A stretch of DNA of 64,000 nt from positions 124,001 through 188,000 of the forward strand of contig DASWYF010000047.1 in the NCBI GenBank assembly GCA_036405135.1, read 5' to 3'. This document shows, piece by piece, positions 1-8,396 of this stretch. The position numbers were made by a program, and so were the translations under genes. Every line of letters starts with the position of its first letter. Within the stretch, counting starts at the first letter, position 1. Source of the DNA: Verrucomicrobiia bacterium (lineage in GTDB: Bacteria > Verrucomicrobiota > Verrucomicrobiia > Limisphaerales > JAEYXS01). Under the pieces are notes generated by a model. The model had not been told where the DNA came from, made no database searches, and was given only the letters and a program-made list of their open reading frames with translations.

Positions 1-3000
1 CGTTCCACGATACTCAAGACCATCGAGCATCGCCTTGTACATCTTCGCCGCATTCGCCATGGAGACTTGCGCAACGAATGGTGACCCGTGACCGCTCGTG
101 AACGCCTCGGCGACGTTCTTCTTCTCAATCAGCTTGCCTTGCGAGGCCACACCGAACTGGTTCATGTCATAACCGCCGAGCATCGTGGATGAGTCGGAAT
201 TCTGACCGCCGGTGTTCGAATACACCTGCGTGTCCAGCATCAGCATCTTCACGTTCGGACGGTTTTGCAGGATAACCTTCGAGACGTTCTGGAAGCCGAT
301 GTCGCCCGTGGCCCCATCGCCACCCACGACCCAGACTTTCGGCAACTCGCGGATCTCCTGCTCCGTCATCAGCGTGTCGTCCAGGTGCGTGAGAGTGAAA
401 TACTCCGCCTCGCTCGTGACCGTTTCCTTATCCAGCAACGCATCCACCATGCGCTCTGGCGAAACGGAACGGCGCGCGTGATTCACGATGACGGATTCCG
501 CCATGAGCCACGAGATCGTCGAGCCGTCCTGGAACAGCGAGTTCATCCACGGATACGGATGCGGATTGGACGGTGGCGTGGAGCCATACACCGTGTTACA
601 ACCCGTGCTCGCACCCATCATCATCACGGACATGCCATTCGCCTTGCGACCATCCACCGATTGCAGGTCCTTGTGATTGAACGCGTCTTGTTTCAAGACC
701 GCGACCAATCCGCCCACGATCTGATCATCCGTGATCTCGCCGTGTTTCGCCTCGTAATCTACGATGCGCTTGGCCGTGTCCTTGTCGTTCTCGCCACCGA
801 GACCCATAATCACGTGCGCCACACTCTTGCGGAACAGTTGGTATTGCGCGAGATCACGCGCCTTGAGCGCCGCCAGCTTGGATGCACCTTCGTGTTCCAA
901 CCGCGCCGCTTTCGCCTTCAGACGCTCCGCTTTCTTGTGATAGATCGGGCGCATGTGCGCTTCCGTCACAGACGCGATCGCGCGCAGCACGCTCTTCTCA
1001 CCGCAACCGGCGCACGCACCGTCACCGGACACGAGCGCCTCGTAATTGCGACGCACCATCAAGTGATTACGCAAGGCCGCTTCACGCGAGCCCGCAGCAT
1101 CTTGATCATTGTAAAGACCGAGGAACTTCTGCGGCGTATCCGGCAACAGGCGCGAGAAGATCTGCGCCGTCGTCAGCTTGGCGTTCAGATCTTCCGTCTC
1201 CGTCGTCATGCGCAAGGCATCGTGATCACCGCACACCTGCACGCATTCGCCGCAACCTTTGCAAAGATCGCTCACGTAGATGGAGAACAAGCCACCGCCA
1301 CCGGGCGTCTTCTGCTCAAGCGAACGGAAGATCGCGGGCACATTCGAGTACGCCAGCGGCAACTGGTCGATGATGCCCGTGAACTGCAAGCGGGCCGCTT
1401 CGCTCACTTGCGCCAACTGGTTCACTTCATCGCGGATGATGTCCTTGAACGGCACCGATTCGCGTTTCGTCACGGCATCCTTCATGCGCACGCGCGCACG
1501 CTCTTCCACGCCCTTCAATTCGTTCAGCAGCTTCTTGCGCTCCGTTGTGTCTGCGACGTAATTGATCGCCGCTGTTTGCAGCACGGTCGCGATGTCCTGC
1601 GCCATGTTCGGCAAGGCCGTGTCCGGGCACGCCGTGATGCACTCCATGCATTGCGTGCAGTTCTCCGCGATGTAAACCGGCGTCTCACGCCGCGCTACAT
1701 ACTTGGACTGCGTAGCACCCGTGCCTGCGCCCATCACACCGACTGAGGCCAGCGCACCTGCAGGCTGGTGATAGCCCATGCCGCAACGGAACTCACTGTC
1801 GAACTTCGCCAGCGTCTGCACCGGCACACGCGATTGCCCGCTCGGCAGCGAGAACGCTTGCAAACCATTGCCACCTTTCACACCCGCTGTTGGATTGATT
1901 TGATGCTCGCCCAACGGCTTCAACGGCGCATTGCGCATGCTGGAGCGGTCGGCATCTTCGATCTCGCCATACTTGATCTCCTGCACCTGCGTGAAGCCCT
2001 GCGTCATCACCTCCATGTTGGAGGCGACGACTGCATCACCGAAGCGGCCGAACTTCTTCTCATACTGTTTCCGTACCACCGTGCTGAATTGTTCTTCAGT
2101 GATGTTGAAGGTGGTGAGGAACGGCGACACGCGGAAGAACGCGCCGAGGAAGGAATTGCCCTGCATACGCAATTGCAACTCTGGCTGGTTCGTCGCATTC
2201 CGCGCAATCGCGAAGCCCGGCAGAATGAACACGCGGATATTATTATCCTTAACAAATTTCCGGTGATGCGCCGGGATACGTTGCCAGGCGGTCTCGACGG
2301 TGTCGCTCGATTCCCACACGAGACAGCCGCCTTTTTTCAGGCCTTCCAGCGGATTCGTGTGCGTGAATGCTTTCGGATCGCAGCATAGCACCACGTCCAC
2401 ATGGTTCAGCTCGCAGTTCACGCGCACGCGCTCCGGCGCGACTACGAGATAATAATTCGTCGGCGCACCCTTCTTTTCGGAACCATACTTCGGGTTCGCC
2501 ATGATGTTCAGCTTGTCCTTGAGAATGCCTTCCTCGTCATAGACGGGATCGCGCTCCGAGACGTATTTGCCGAAGTCACCGATGATCGAACCAAGGTTCT
2601 TGCCCGTGGTGATCATGCCCCATCCGCCGATCGAATGAAACCGCACCGCGATGGATTTGTCCGGCAACAGCGAAGGCGTGTCCTTACTGATGACTGCATA
2701 CGGATGATCCACACCGAGAACGAAGAACGTCTCGCCATCCGCAGAACTCTTGCCGTCCTTGCGTTTCGTCTGGCCCGTCGCGAATTCATACGCGCCCAAG
2801 GTGTGTTCCGGGCGAAAATCCCGTGAACCGATGCCGTAAGAACCGCGGAACAGGCGCGGCGTTTCCTCCGGCGTGAGCGCAGGTAATGCGCCCCCGAACT
2901 TGCCCACTTCATGCGCCTTGCCGAAGGCCACACGGATATCGCGTGCCAGCGGATTATCACCGGCGAGGCTTTCGTCCGTGCGCTCGATGATGATCACGTT

Positions 3001-4098
3001 CTTCTTGCCGCGCAGCGCATTGATGACCGCTGCTTCCGGGAAAGGCCGGATCACATTGATATGAATGCTGCCGACCTTCGCACTGCGTTGATTGCGCAGG
3101 TAATCGCAGGCTTCCTCGATATTCTCCGCCGCGCAACCGAGCGAAACGAACACCGTGTCCGCATCCTCCGTCTTGTATTCCGTGATGAGCCCGTAGTGAC
3201 GGCCCGTCAGGCGACCGAACTCCGCGTAGCATTGTTCGAGGAAGCCGAGGATGTACTCGTTGAAATTATTCCGACGCGCCACCACACCGTTCATGTGATG
3301 CTCCTGATTCTGCACCGGTCCAAGGAGGATCGGGTTCTTCAGGTCGATCATGATCGGCACACGACGACGCTTCTCACCGAAGAGCTCGCGTTGCGCGGGC
3401 GTTGGACACTCGATCTGGTCATCTGGTGCGCCGAGATATTCGCGGAGGAGTTCCGCTTCCGGCGCGAGATACGTGCGCTCCGAGTGAGTGGAGAGCATGC
3501 CGTCTTGGATGTTCATGCCAGGATTCAGCGATAGCTCGTTCGCCTTACGCAGAATGATGCCTTGATCGGCAGCCTGTTGCGCGTCCTTCGCCATCAACAT
3601 TGTCCAACCCGTATCCAGCGCGGCGTAAAAATCATCATGCCCGCAATGCACGTTCAGCGCGTGCTTAGTCAGCGCGCGCGCGCCGACTTCCAGCACCATC
3701 GTGGAGAGCTTGCCCGGCGCATGATAATATTGCTCCATGGCATACACGATGCCTTGGCCGGAAGTGAAATTCACCGTGCGCTTGCCCTGCACCGCATAAG
3801 ACGTCGCACCACCTTGCGCAGCGTGTTCGCCTTCCGTCTCCACCGCGATCTTCTGCTGGCCCCAAACGTTCAGTTCACCCTGTGCAAAAGATTGCTGATA
3901 GATCTCGCCACCTTCCGTGGAGGGCGTGATGGGATAGAACACGCCGCCTTCCGTGATACGCGTCTCCACCCACTGCGTAACGAGCTGGTTGCCATTACAC
4001 GTCACCCGGATGCCGGGATACTTGGGTTTGTTACGGGAACTGACAGCCGGGTTGGTAGGTACCGGTTTTGCTGCGGTTACAGGGTTGTCTGTGGCCAT
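1..4098 (-). CDS. nifJ: Pyruvate:ferredoxin (flavodoxin) oxidoreductase, C-terminus off the left edge
   Basis: Oxidises pyruvate and CoA to acetyl-CoA and CO2 and reduces ferredoxin or flavodoxin, in the cytoplasm. The ATG at 4098 opens a frame that stays open for 1366 codons to base 1. Visible in order: an N-terminal 2-oxoacid domain with YPITPSTEGGE near residue 55; two ferredoxin-type clusters at C814/817/820/824 and C946/949/952/956; the C-terminal cluster pair C1029/C1032 (GDGACAGCGE) and C1167 (GCNTVYG); and the thiamine-diphosphate motif GGDGATGDIGF near 1258. The cysteine spacing differs from standard NifJ of about 1170-1200 residues: the two ferredoxin motifs are 132 apart instead of about 56, and C1032 to C1167 is 135 instead of about 25, so extra segments are inserted. 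A weak GAAAGG lies about 12 bases before the ATG. Family assignment is secure; substrate preference is inferred. Confidence 0.93.
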   Translation of the reverse strand, partial: MATDNPVTAAKPVPTNPAVSSRNKPKYPGIRVTCNGNQLVTQWVETRITEGGVFYPITPSTEGGEIYQQSFAQGELNVWGQQKIAVETEGEHAAQGGATSYAVQGKRTVNFTSGQGIVYAMEQYYHAPGKLSTMVLEVGARALTKHALNVHCGHDDFYAALDTGWTMLMAKDAQQAADQGIILRKANELSLNPGMNIQDGMLSTHSERTYLAPEAELLREYLGAPDDQIECPTPAQRELFGEKRRRVPIMIDLKNPILLGPVQNQEHHMNGVVARRNNFNEYILGFLEQCYAEFGRLTGRHYGLITEYKTEDADTVFVSLGCAAENIEEACDYLRNQRSAKVGSIHINVIRPFPEAAVINALRGKKNVIIIERTDESLAGDNPLARDIRVAFGKAHEVGKFGGALPALTPEETPRLFRGSYGIGSRDFRPEHTLGAYEFATGQTKRKDGKSSADGETFFVLGVDHPYAVISKDTPSLLPDKSIAVRFHSIGGWGMITTGKNLGSIIGDFGKYVSERDPVYDEEGILKDKLNIMANPKYGSEKKGAPTNYYLVVAPERVRVNCELNHVDVVLCCDPKAFTHTNPLEGLKKGGCLVWESSDTVETAWQRIPAHHRKFVKDNNIRVFILPGFAIARNATNQPELQLRMQGNSFLGAFFRVSPFLTTFNITEEQFSTVVRKQYEKKFGRFGDAVVASNMEVMTQGFTQVQEIKYGEIEDADRSSMRNAPLKPLGEHQINPTAGVKGGNGLQAFSLPSGQSRVPVQTLAKFDSEFRCGMGYHQPAGALASVGVMGAGTGATQSKYVARRETPVYIAENCTQCMECITACPDTALPNMAQDIATVLQTAAINYVADTTERKKLLNELKGVEERARVRMKDAVTKRESVPFKDIIRDEVNQLAQVSEAARLQFTGIIDQLPLAYSNVPAIFRSLEQKTPGGGGLFSIYVSDLCKGCGECVQVCGDHDALRMTTETEDLNAKLTTAQIFSRLLPDTPQKFLGLYNDQDAAGSREAALRNHLMVRRNYEALVSGDGACAGCGEKSVLRAIASVTEAHMRPIYHKKAERLKAKAARLEHEGASKLAALKARDLAQYQLFRKSVAHVIMGLGGENDKDTAKRIVDYEAKHGEITDDQIVGGLVAVLKQDAFNHKDLQSVDGRKANGMSVMMMGASTGCNTVYGSTPPSNPHPYPWMNSLFQDGSTISWLMAESVIVNHARRSVSPERMVDALLDKETVTSEAEYFTLTHLDDTLMTEQEIRELPKVWVVGGDGATGDIGFQNVSKVILQNRPNVKMLMLDTQVYSNTGGQNSDSSTMLGGYDMNQFGVASQGKLIEKKNVAEAFTSGHGSPFVAQVSMANAAKMYKAMLDGLEYRGT

Positions 4099-4548
4099 AA
4101 AGCAATGCCTTTCGGTAGCACGTTCATCGCCCGACCCATAAACGACGGTCCCCCGCCAGGCATGGCCGGAAGTGAAGGTGTCCCTAACGTTATGACGTAC
4201 CGCTGAAAGACACAAAGGAAAAGAATGCGGGAGTGGAATTTTTCGAGCCATCCTATCCCCTTCATTTTCCCATTTCTCGGTGTTCGATGTTTCCCCAATA
4301 CCCTCCGCCCTGTCTTTTTCCTCTACCATGGGCACGAACATGGCAGTTTTTTTGTGCAGGCGTTATCACTCCGCTCGCTATAACTCACTCCAGCTACACA
4401 AAATTTCAGAAAAACACCCTAAGTGTCTGATTTGAACTCGAAAAAAAATCGCCAGCTTGCAGAAAAGTTTGACACTCCGAAAAACTAGGTTTTATAAATC
4501 CAGCCATTACCAAGAGGGATAAAACAAACTTAACAAGTCTTTAATAAA
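4099..4548. other. Intergenic region between divergent genes
   Basis: About 450 bases separate the oxidoreductase (leftward) and the exported protein at 4549 (rightward). The right half is AT-rich compared with its surroundings and must hold the promoters for both directions. No convincing hairpin, repeat or coding frame was seen. Confidence 0.5.
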
Positions 4549-5214
4549 ATGCGCACCTTCACCCGAAATATCTGTCTTCAAGCCATCTTTACCCTCTGCG
4601 CGGTCATGCCTTTGCAGGCGGCTGAAGCACCCGTGAATCTCCAAACGGAACTCGTCAAGATCTCTGCGCAGCCGAATGCCACGGAAAGACTGGCAGCCTA
4701 TGACGCCCTGGCGGCGAAAGCGGCCAAGCTATCCCAAGAGAAGAAAAAGCAGGAAATCACCGGCAAAACCGTCACCAAGCACGGCAACTGGACTTTGTAT
4801 GCCTCCATCTCTCCCATCGACGACAAACAGATCTATACAGCCGTTGTAGAAGCGGATCAGACCGTGCGTGTGGGCTTCCGGGATATACGCCCACGCCTGG
4901 TCATCGCGTTGAAGGACGGAAAACGCCTGTCGGCCTATGTGGATTATGACTACTATCTGGGTTATGAGACCATTGACGTCACGGTGAGATATGGCACGGA
5001 AAAAGCCAAAACGGAAAGATGGTCCCTTTCGGACGACCACCAGGCTGCATATCCCGCCATGGGATCGAACACCTTCCTTACCAAGCTGAAAAAGACCGAC
5101 AAAATGCTGGTCCGGCTCGCTCCGGAGAGCGAAAACTCGATCATCGTCACGTTTACCTTGGAAGGCGTCAACGAATTCGCCGACACGATCCTGACAGAGT
5201 GGAAGAAATGGTAG
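4549..5214 (+). CDS. Exported protein of unknown function
   Basis: A 221-residue protein with an N-terminal signal peptide: two Arg, a hydrophobic stretch, and a likely cleavage after LQAAEA at about residues 24-27. Residues 40-70 are rich in Ala/Lys/Glu and probably helical (AAKAAKLSQEKKKQ). The remainder alternates charged and aromatic residues and looks like a beta-rich periplasmic domain. No catalytic motif or named domain is recognised. It stands alone, with a strong terminator 38 bases after its stop. Real on the basis of signal peptide, start position and codon use; function unknown. Confidence 0.75.
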   Translation: MRTFTRNICLQAIFTLCAVMPLQAAEAPVNLQTELVKISAQPNATERLAAYDALAAKAAKLSQEKKKQEITGKTVTKHGNWTLYASISPIDDKQIYTAVVEADQTVRVGFRDIRPRLVIALKDGKRLSAYVDYDYYLGYETIDVTVRYGTEKAKTERWSLSDDHQAAYPAMGSNTFLTKLKKTDKMLVRLAPESENSIIVTFTLEGVNEFADTILTEWKKW

Positions 5215-5251
5215 TGCGTGATTCCTCAAAAGATTGTGCCTCCTGCACTAT

Positions 5252-5283
5252 GCCCAGCGATAAACCCGCTGGGCTCTTTTTTT
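5252..5283 (+). terminator. Rho-independent terminator
   Basis: A perfect 8-bp stem, GCCCAGCG/CGCTGGGC, with loop ATAAACC, is followed by TCTTTTTTT. It ends the transcript of the exported protein at 4549. Confidence 0.9.
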
Positions 5284-5416
5284 GCCCTCCAGGCTTGAGA
5301 ATCAGACTGTCTTTTGACCGCCAGGCCCGAAAGGATTGTCCATACATCCGCCTGCATCTCTACCCCTTGCAATTCCCAGCCCGATACCTCACTTTGAACT
5401 GACAAGAAGGAACGCC

Positions 5417-5647
5417 ATGCCCAAGTGTCTCCAATGCCAGAGTGAACGCACCGTCCAAGGTGAGATCATGAACAATCAAGGCCGTCCTATAGCAACCTTT
5501 CGGCCAAGCAGTTCGAAGCTGTTCTCCTTTACCCTGAGTCACGGCCCTGAGTTGATCAGCAATGCGTGTTTGGATTGCGGTCTTGTCTGGAACACCGTCT
5601 CCACTACGGAACTCTCAGCCTTCGTGAAAAAACATTGCGATCCCTGA
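5417..5647 (+). CDS. Small zinc-ribbon-like protein
   Basis: 76 residues. Two CxxC pairs, CLQC at residues 4-7 and CLDC about 45 residues later, are arranged as in a four-cysteine zinc ribbon. The ATG at 5417 is preferred over longer frames because AGAAGGA lies just upstream and the cysteine pair then sits at the N-terminus, as is usual. It is followed at close spacing by two more small genes. Zinc binding is inferred from the cysteines; the partner or target is unknown. Confidence 0.7.
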   Translation: MPKCLQCQSERTVQGEIMNNQGRPIATFRPSSSKLFSFTLSHGPELISNACLDCGLVWNTVSTTELSAFVKKHCDP

Positions 5648-5665
5648 CTAGGACACCAGCGAGCC

Positions 5666-5926
5666 ATGCAGAAAATCAAAAAACACCGTGTCTTTATTCT
5701 GGCTGCGATATTTGCCGTCTATCTTGCTGGATACGGTGTTTACCGCTGTTACGGCCCGGTCGACCTGCACTGGCCTCGCGGTGACCATCTCGGACCTGAT
5801 GACGACTATCCCTCTTTGCTGATCAGCTTGGAATCCCCCACCCGGACATTGCTTTACCGGATTTACAAACCGTGTGTCGCGTTGGAAGACAGCTATTACT
5901 ACCTCCGTTACCATGGGAGGGAATAA
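5666..5926 (+). CDS. Small single-pass membrane protein
   Basis: 86 residues. A Lys-rich start is followed by one hydrophobic segment at about residues 9-25 and a polar tail with several Tyr. It starts 18 bases after the zinc-ribbon gene and ends 5 bases before the next start, so the three are probably one operon. No family recognised. Confidence 0.6.
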   Translation: MQKIKKHRVFILAAIFAVYLAGYGVYRCYGPVDLHWPRGDHLGPDDDYPSLLISLESPTRTLLYRIYKPCVALEDSYYYLRYHGRE

Positions 5927-5931
5927 GCAGT

Positions 5932-6573
5932 GTGAAGCCGTGTCATTCCATAAAGGCAGCATTGATTCTTGTGGTCGCTTTATTGATGACCTCGTCCGGG
6001 TCTTTGTGCGCGCAAAACCCATCCGCACTCCTTCCCCTTACCAACACGGTCGCAGCCTATAAACGTCTGCAACCTGTTTTCAAATCGACTCAGACCGAGA
6101 AATCACGGGGAGATGCGCTGTTGGCCATATTGGCAGGAGAAAAATCCTTGGAACCATGGATGAACAATCGCATGCTGGACGGCACGGGCTACTTCGCACC
6201 TGCCCCCGCACGGTTATGGCTAGAGCTGACACTGACTGATGGGACGACAATGAAGCTAGGCTTAACCCACAACGGCGGACTGCTATATCTCCCAAGTGGC
6301 CTCTATAATATCACAGGCAAAGCTTTAAATCAGACGGTGCAGTGGATGAAGGAGATGGAAGCGGACCTTCAAACAGAGATCGTGAACACGCCGAAACCGT
6401 TCACATATAAAATGGGGACTTTGAACAATGACAGCACTTTACCCAAGCTCGCCCGGTTGATTTATGGCGATGACACCAAATGGAATCACATCTACGAGGC
6501 CAACCGGAAAACGATAAAACATCCCCACGAAATCACCGGGAAGGAAACGCTCATCATCCCAAAGCTGAAATAA
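5932..6573 (+). CDS. Exported protein with C-terminal LysM-like domain
   Basis: 213 residues from a GTG start. This start is chosen because GGGAGG stands 11 bases upstream and the protein then begins with a clean signal peptide (positive start, hydrophobic core, cut near SGSLCAQ). The last 45 residues (TLPKLARLIYGDDTKWNHIY, then ANRK and a final LIIPKLK) match the LysM pattern, which binds peptidoglycan or other N-acetylglucosamine polymers. The middle region is not recognised. It probably anchors a small periplasmic module to the cell wall. Confidence 0.72.
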   Translation: MKPCHSIKAALILVVALLMTSSGSLCAQNPSALLPLTNTVAAYKRLQPVFKSTQTEKSRGDALLAILAGEKSLEPWMNNRMLDGTGYFAPAPARLWLELTLTDGTTMKLGLTHNGGLLYLPSGLYNITGKALNQTVQWMKEMEADLQTEIVNTPKPFTYKMGTLNNDSTLPKLARLIYGDDTKWNHIYEANRKTIKHPHEITGKETLIIPKLK

Positions 6574-6600
6574 ACCCATCAATTATCCGTATTCCTCGCG

Positions 6601-6663
6601 CATCACGAAGTGATGCCAGAAAGTAGCCGGAGGTCGAGCGACCATCGAGAGCGATACCTCCGG
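6601..6663. repeat. Two-hairpin extragenic element
   Basis: CATCAC-GAA-GTGATG at 6601-6615 is followed by CCGGAGGT (6627) pairing with ACCTCCGG (6656) across a 21-base loop. It sits between the LysM gene and the CoiA-like gene and codes for nothing. The layout resembles the REP-like hairpins seen elsewhere in this window. Confidence 0.6.
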
Positions 6664-6705
6664 TAAGTTGCCCGCAAACACATCACCCAGAAGGGGTGGC
6701 AGAAG

Positions 6706-7647
6706 ATGCCGCACGATAACATTAAAATTCAGTATGCAATCCGTGACGGACGTTTGGTTGAGGTAAAAGACGTCGAACGAGGCTTGGACTGTAATTGTGT
6801 CTGTGCTGGTTGCGGAGGAAGTTTGATTGCCCGCAAAGGCGAGCACCGAATTCATCATTTTTCTCACGCCAATATTGGCACACCATGCAGCGAAGAATCC
6901 GTTCTCCACATTCTCTCCAAGCGAATCCTGAGAGAAAGAATAGAACGTTCGTTGCTTGCACACACGGCGTTAGAGATAGAATGGAATTGTTCGATTTGTG
7001 AAGGTAAACACAAGGTCGATCTGCTCAAGAAGGCAATAGCGATCAAGGAGGAATACTGTCACGGCAGTATCAGGGCGGATTTGATGTTGTTCAACCGGAA
7101 GGGCCTACCCTACATCGCGATAGAAATGGTCGTAACTCACAGCCCAGAGCCTGAAACTATAGAATTCTATCGGAATAGCAAAATCGTCTTGGCAGAATTT
7201 GATATCTCTTCAAGCAGTGATTTGGAACTCCTTGAAAAAGCTGCGATTCTTCAAGCTGCCCAACTTAACTACTGTTTGGCTGTTAAATGCTCATGCGGGG
7301 GATTGATGGATGCGCGAAGCGTTTACGTCGTGGACCGCAACTGCTCTCGGTGTAAAAGAATTATGAAGGCAGCTTATGGGCTTTTCCAATGGGGACTAGC
7401 CGGACCCGAAGAGTTTCGCTCTGCAGAAATACAATTTGCTCAAGAAAAAGGTGTCAAAATTGAACGGCGGTTTAGTAAAACTGCAAGTGATTACTATATG
7501 GTCAACGTGTGTCCGCGTTGCGATGCTTTCTGGGGTAGGCATTTTCTGTCCGATGTTTGGAACAATTTCGTCACAGATCCTTCAACGGTAGTCTTGTTAC
7601 AATGCAGAAAATGTAGTCGCACTGAAAAATGTCTCAAAGACAGCTAA
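6706..7647 (+). CDS. CoiA-like competence/nuclease family protein
   Basis: 313 residues. The N-terminus has the CoiA-type zinc motif: CVCAGCGG near 30 and HHFSHA near 50. It is followed by a helical stretch and a nuclease-like core with RADLMLF near 125 and IAIEMVVTH about 14 residues later, comparable to the D...ExK core of restriction-fold nucleases, although the usual ExK is replaced by EMV. Further CxxC pairs lie in the C-terminal half (KCSCGG, CSRCKR, CPRCDA, CRKCSR), giving a zinc-rich protein. Base composition is visibly more AT-rich than the neighbours, suggesting acquisition. CoiA acts on incoming single-stranded DNA in competent Gram-positives; here the role may be processing of foreign DNA. 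Confidence 0.65.
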   Translation: MPHDNIKIQYAIRDGRLVEVKDVERGLDCNCVCAGCGGSLIARKGEHRIHHFSHANIGTPCSEESVLHILSKRILRERIERSLLAHTALEIEWNCSICEGKHKVDLLKKAIAIKEEYCHGSIRADLMLFNRKGLPYIAIEMVVTHSPEPETIEFYRNSKIVLAEFDISSSSDLELLEKAAILQAAQLNYCLAVKCSCGGLMDARSVYVVDRNCSRCKRIMKAAYGLFQWGLAGPEEFRSAEIQFAQEKGVKIERRFSKTASDYYMVNVCPRCDAFWGRHFLSDVWNNFVTDPSTVVLLQCRKCSRTEKCLKDS

Positions 7648-7670
7648 TCGTCGTAAATAACAGTCGTTCA

Positions 7671-7959
7671 ATGCAATTTCGAACATGGTGGCGCGAATAT
7701 GAGCGCACTGGCAAGCTCGGTATCATCCAGCTAGGAATGACGCGGGAAGACTTGCACGCATTGTTCGGCGAACCGGGATGACACTGCGCAGGGCTTTCGC
7801 AAACGTCCTTTGAGCGGTATCTGGAAATACGGCGAGATCGAATTTCACTTCGGTTTCGAAAGGGAGCTTTTCTTAGTATATACCGAAGCTTCAGATGGAA
7901 AGCCGCGCACCATTATCAAGCAAGGACCAGATTTGCCAACTGACGATCTACTAGAATAG
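7671..7959 (+). pseudogene. Small conserved protein gene broken by a one-base insertion
   Basis: Codons 1-35 from the ATG at 7671 read MQFRTWWREY... to LHALFGEP, then TGA. Skipping one G of the GGG at 7775-7777 restores a frame of 60 codons that begins DDTAQGFRKRPLSGIWKYGE, continues with IEFHF, and ends at TAG 7957-7959. The joined product of about 95 residues has the layout of a family of small proteins with an LGxTxxDL-xxLFGEPDD motif followed by WKYGxIEFHF. It sits 23 bases after the CoiA-like gene and 12 bases before the next. Either a genuine pseudogene or a sequencing error. Confidence 0.75.
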
Positions 7960-7971
7960 AGTTGCATCGTC

Positions 7972-8364
7972 ATGGAAATCAGCACGCAAAACTTAATACG
8001 CACTGACCTTCATCTGATTGAAGCTGAAGACGGCCCTTCCTTCCATGACCGTAAGCCGGATGTGGCTCTGTCAGGTTCAGTCACGCTGGATGCACAGCAA
8101 TCGCAGGAGCTGTTGAAGCGTACTCGGGTTCTTCGTTACAGCAACCAGATGCGCTGCCATATCCCTGCGTATGCTGCAGAATGCCATTATGCGAGCGGCG
8201 CTTCTGTGAGACTTTCCATCTGCTTCAAGTGTAACAATATCTTAGTCTCCACCCATGAACTTCATGGCACAATCGAGTTCGATGCCAAGGCTCAGTCAGG
8301 TCAGAATCTGCTCAAGTTCTTGAACCGTGCGTTAGGCGTGATCAAGGAGACAGAACAACCTTGA
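7972..8364 (+). CDS. Conserved hypothetical protein
   Basis: 130 residues, no signal peptide or membrane segment. Regularly spaced hydrophobic residues suggest an alpha/beta fold. One CFKC pair lies at about residue 85, with another Cys near 62 and 71. It follows the broken gene by 12 bases and shares its AT-rich character, so the two were probably co-transcribed. No family recognised. Confidence 0.6.
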   Translation: MEISTQNLIRTDLHLIEAEDGPSFHDRKPDVALSGSVTLDAQQSQELLKRTRVLRYSNQMRCHIPAYAAECHYASGASVRLSICFKCNNILVSTHELHGTIEFDAKAQSGQNLLKFLNRALGVIKETEQP

Positions 8365-8396
8365 ACACACAAATTTCAGTCCTCAGAAACACTCTT

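Noticed and set aside
265-1746. A 493-codon plus-strand frame rich in Arg and His
   Set aside because: It is the reverse of the pyruvate:ferredoxin oxidoreductase, whose frame shows all expected cofactor motifs. The Arg/His bias is typical of antisense reading.
1768-4206. Further plus-strand frames of 140-210 codons
   Set aside because: Same reason: shadows of the oxidoreductase gene on the minus strand.
6583-6963. A 126-codon minus-strand frame over the CoiA-like gene start
   Set aside because: Its end reads through the two-hairpin repeat and the rest opposes the CoiA-like gene.
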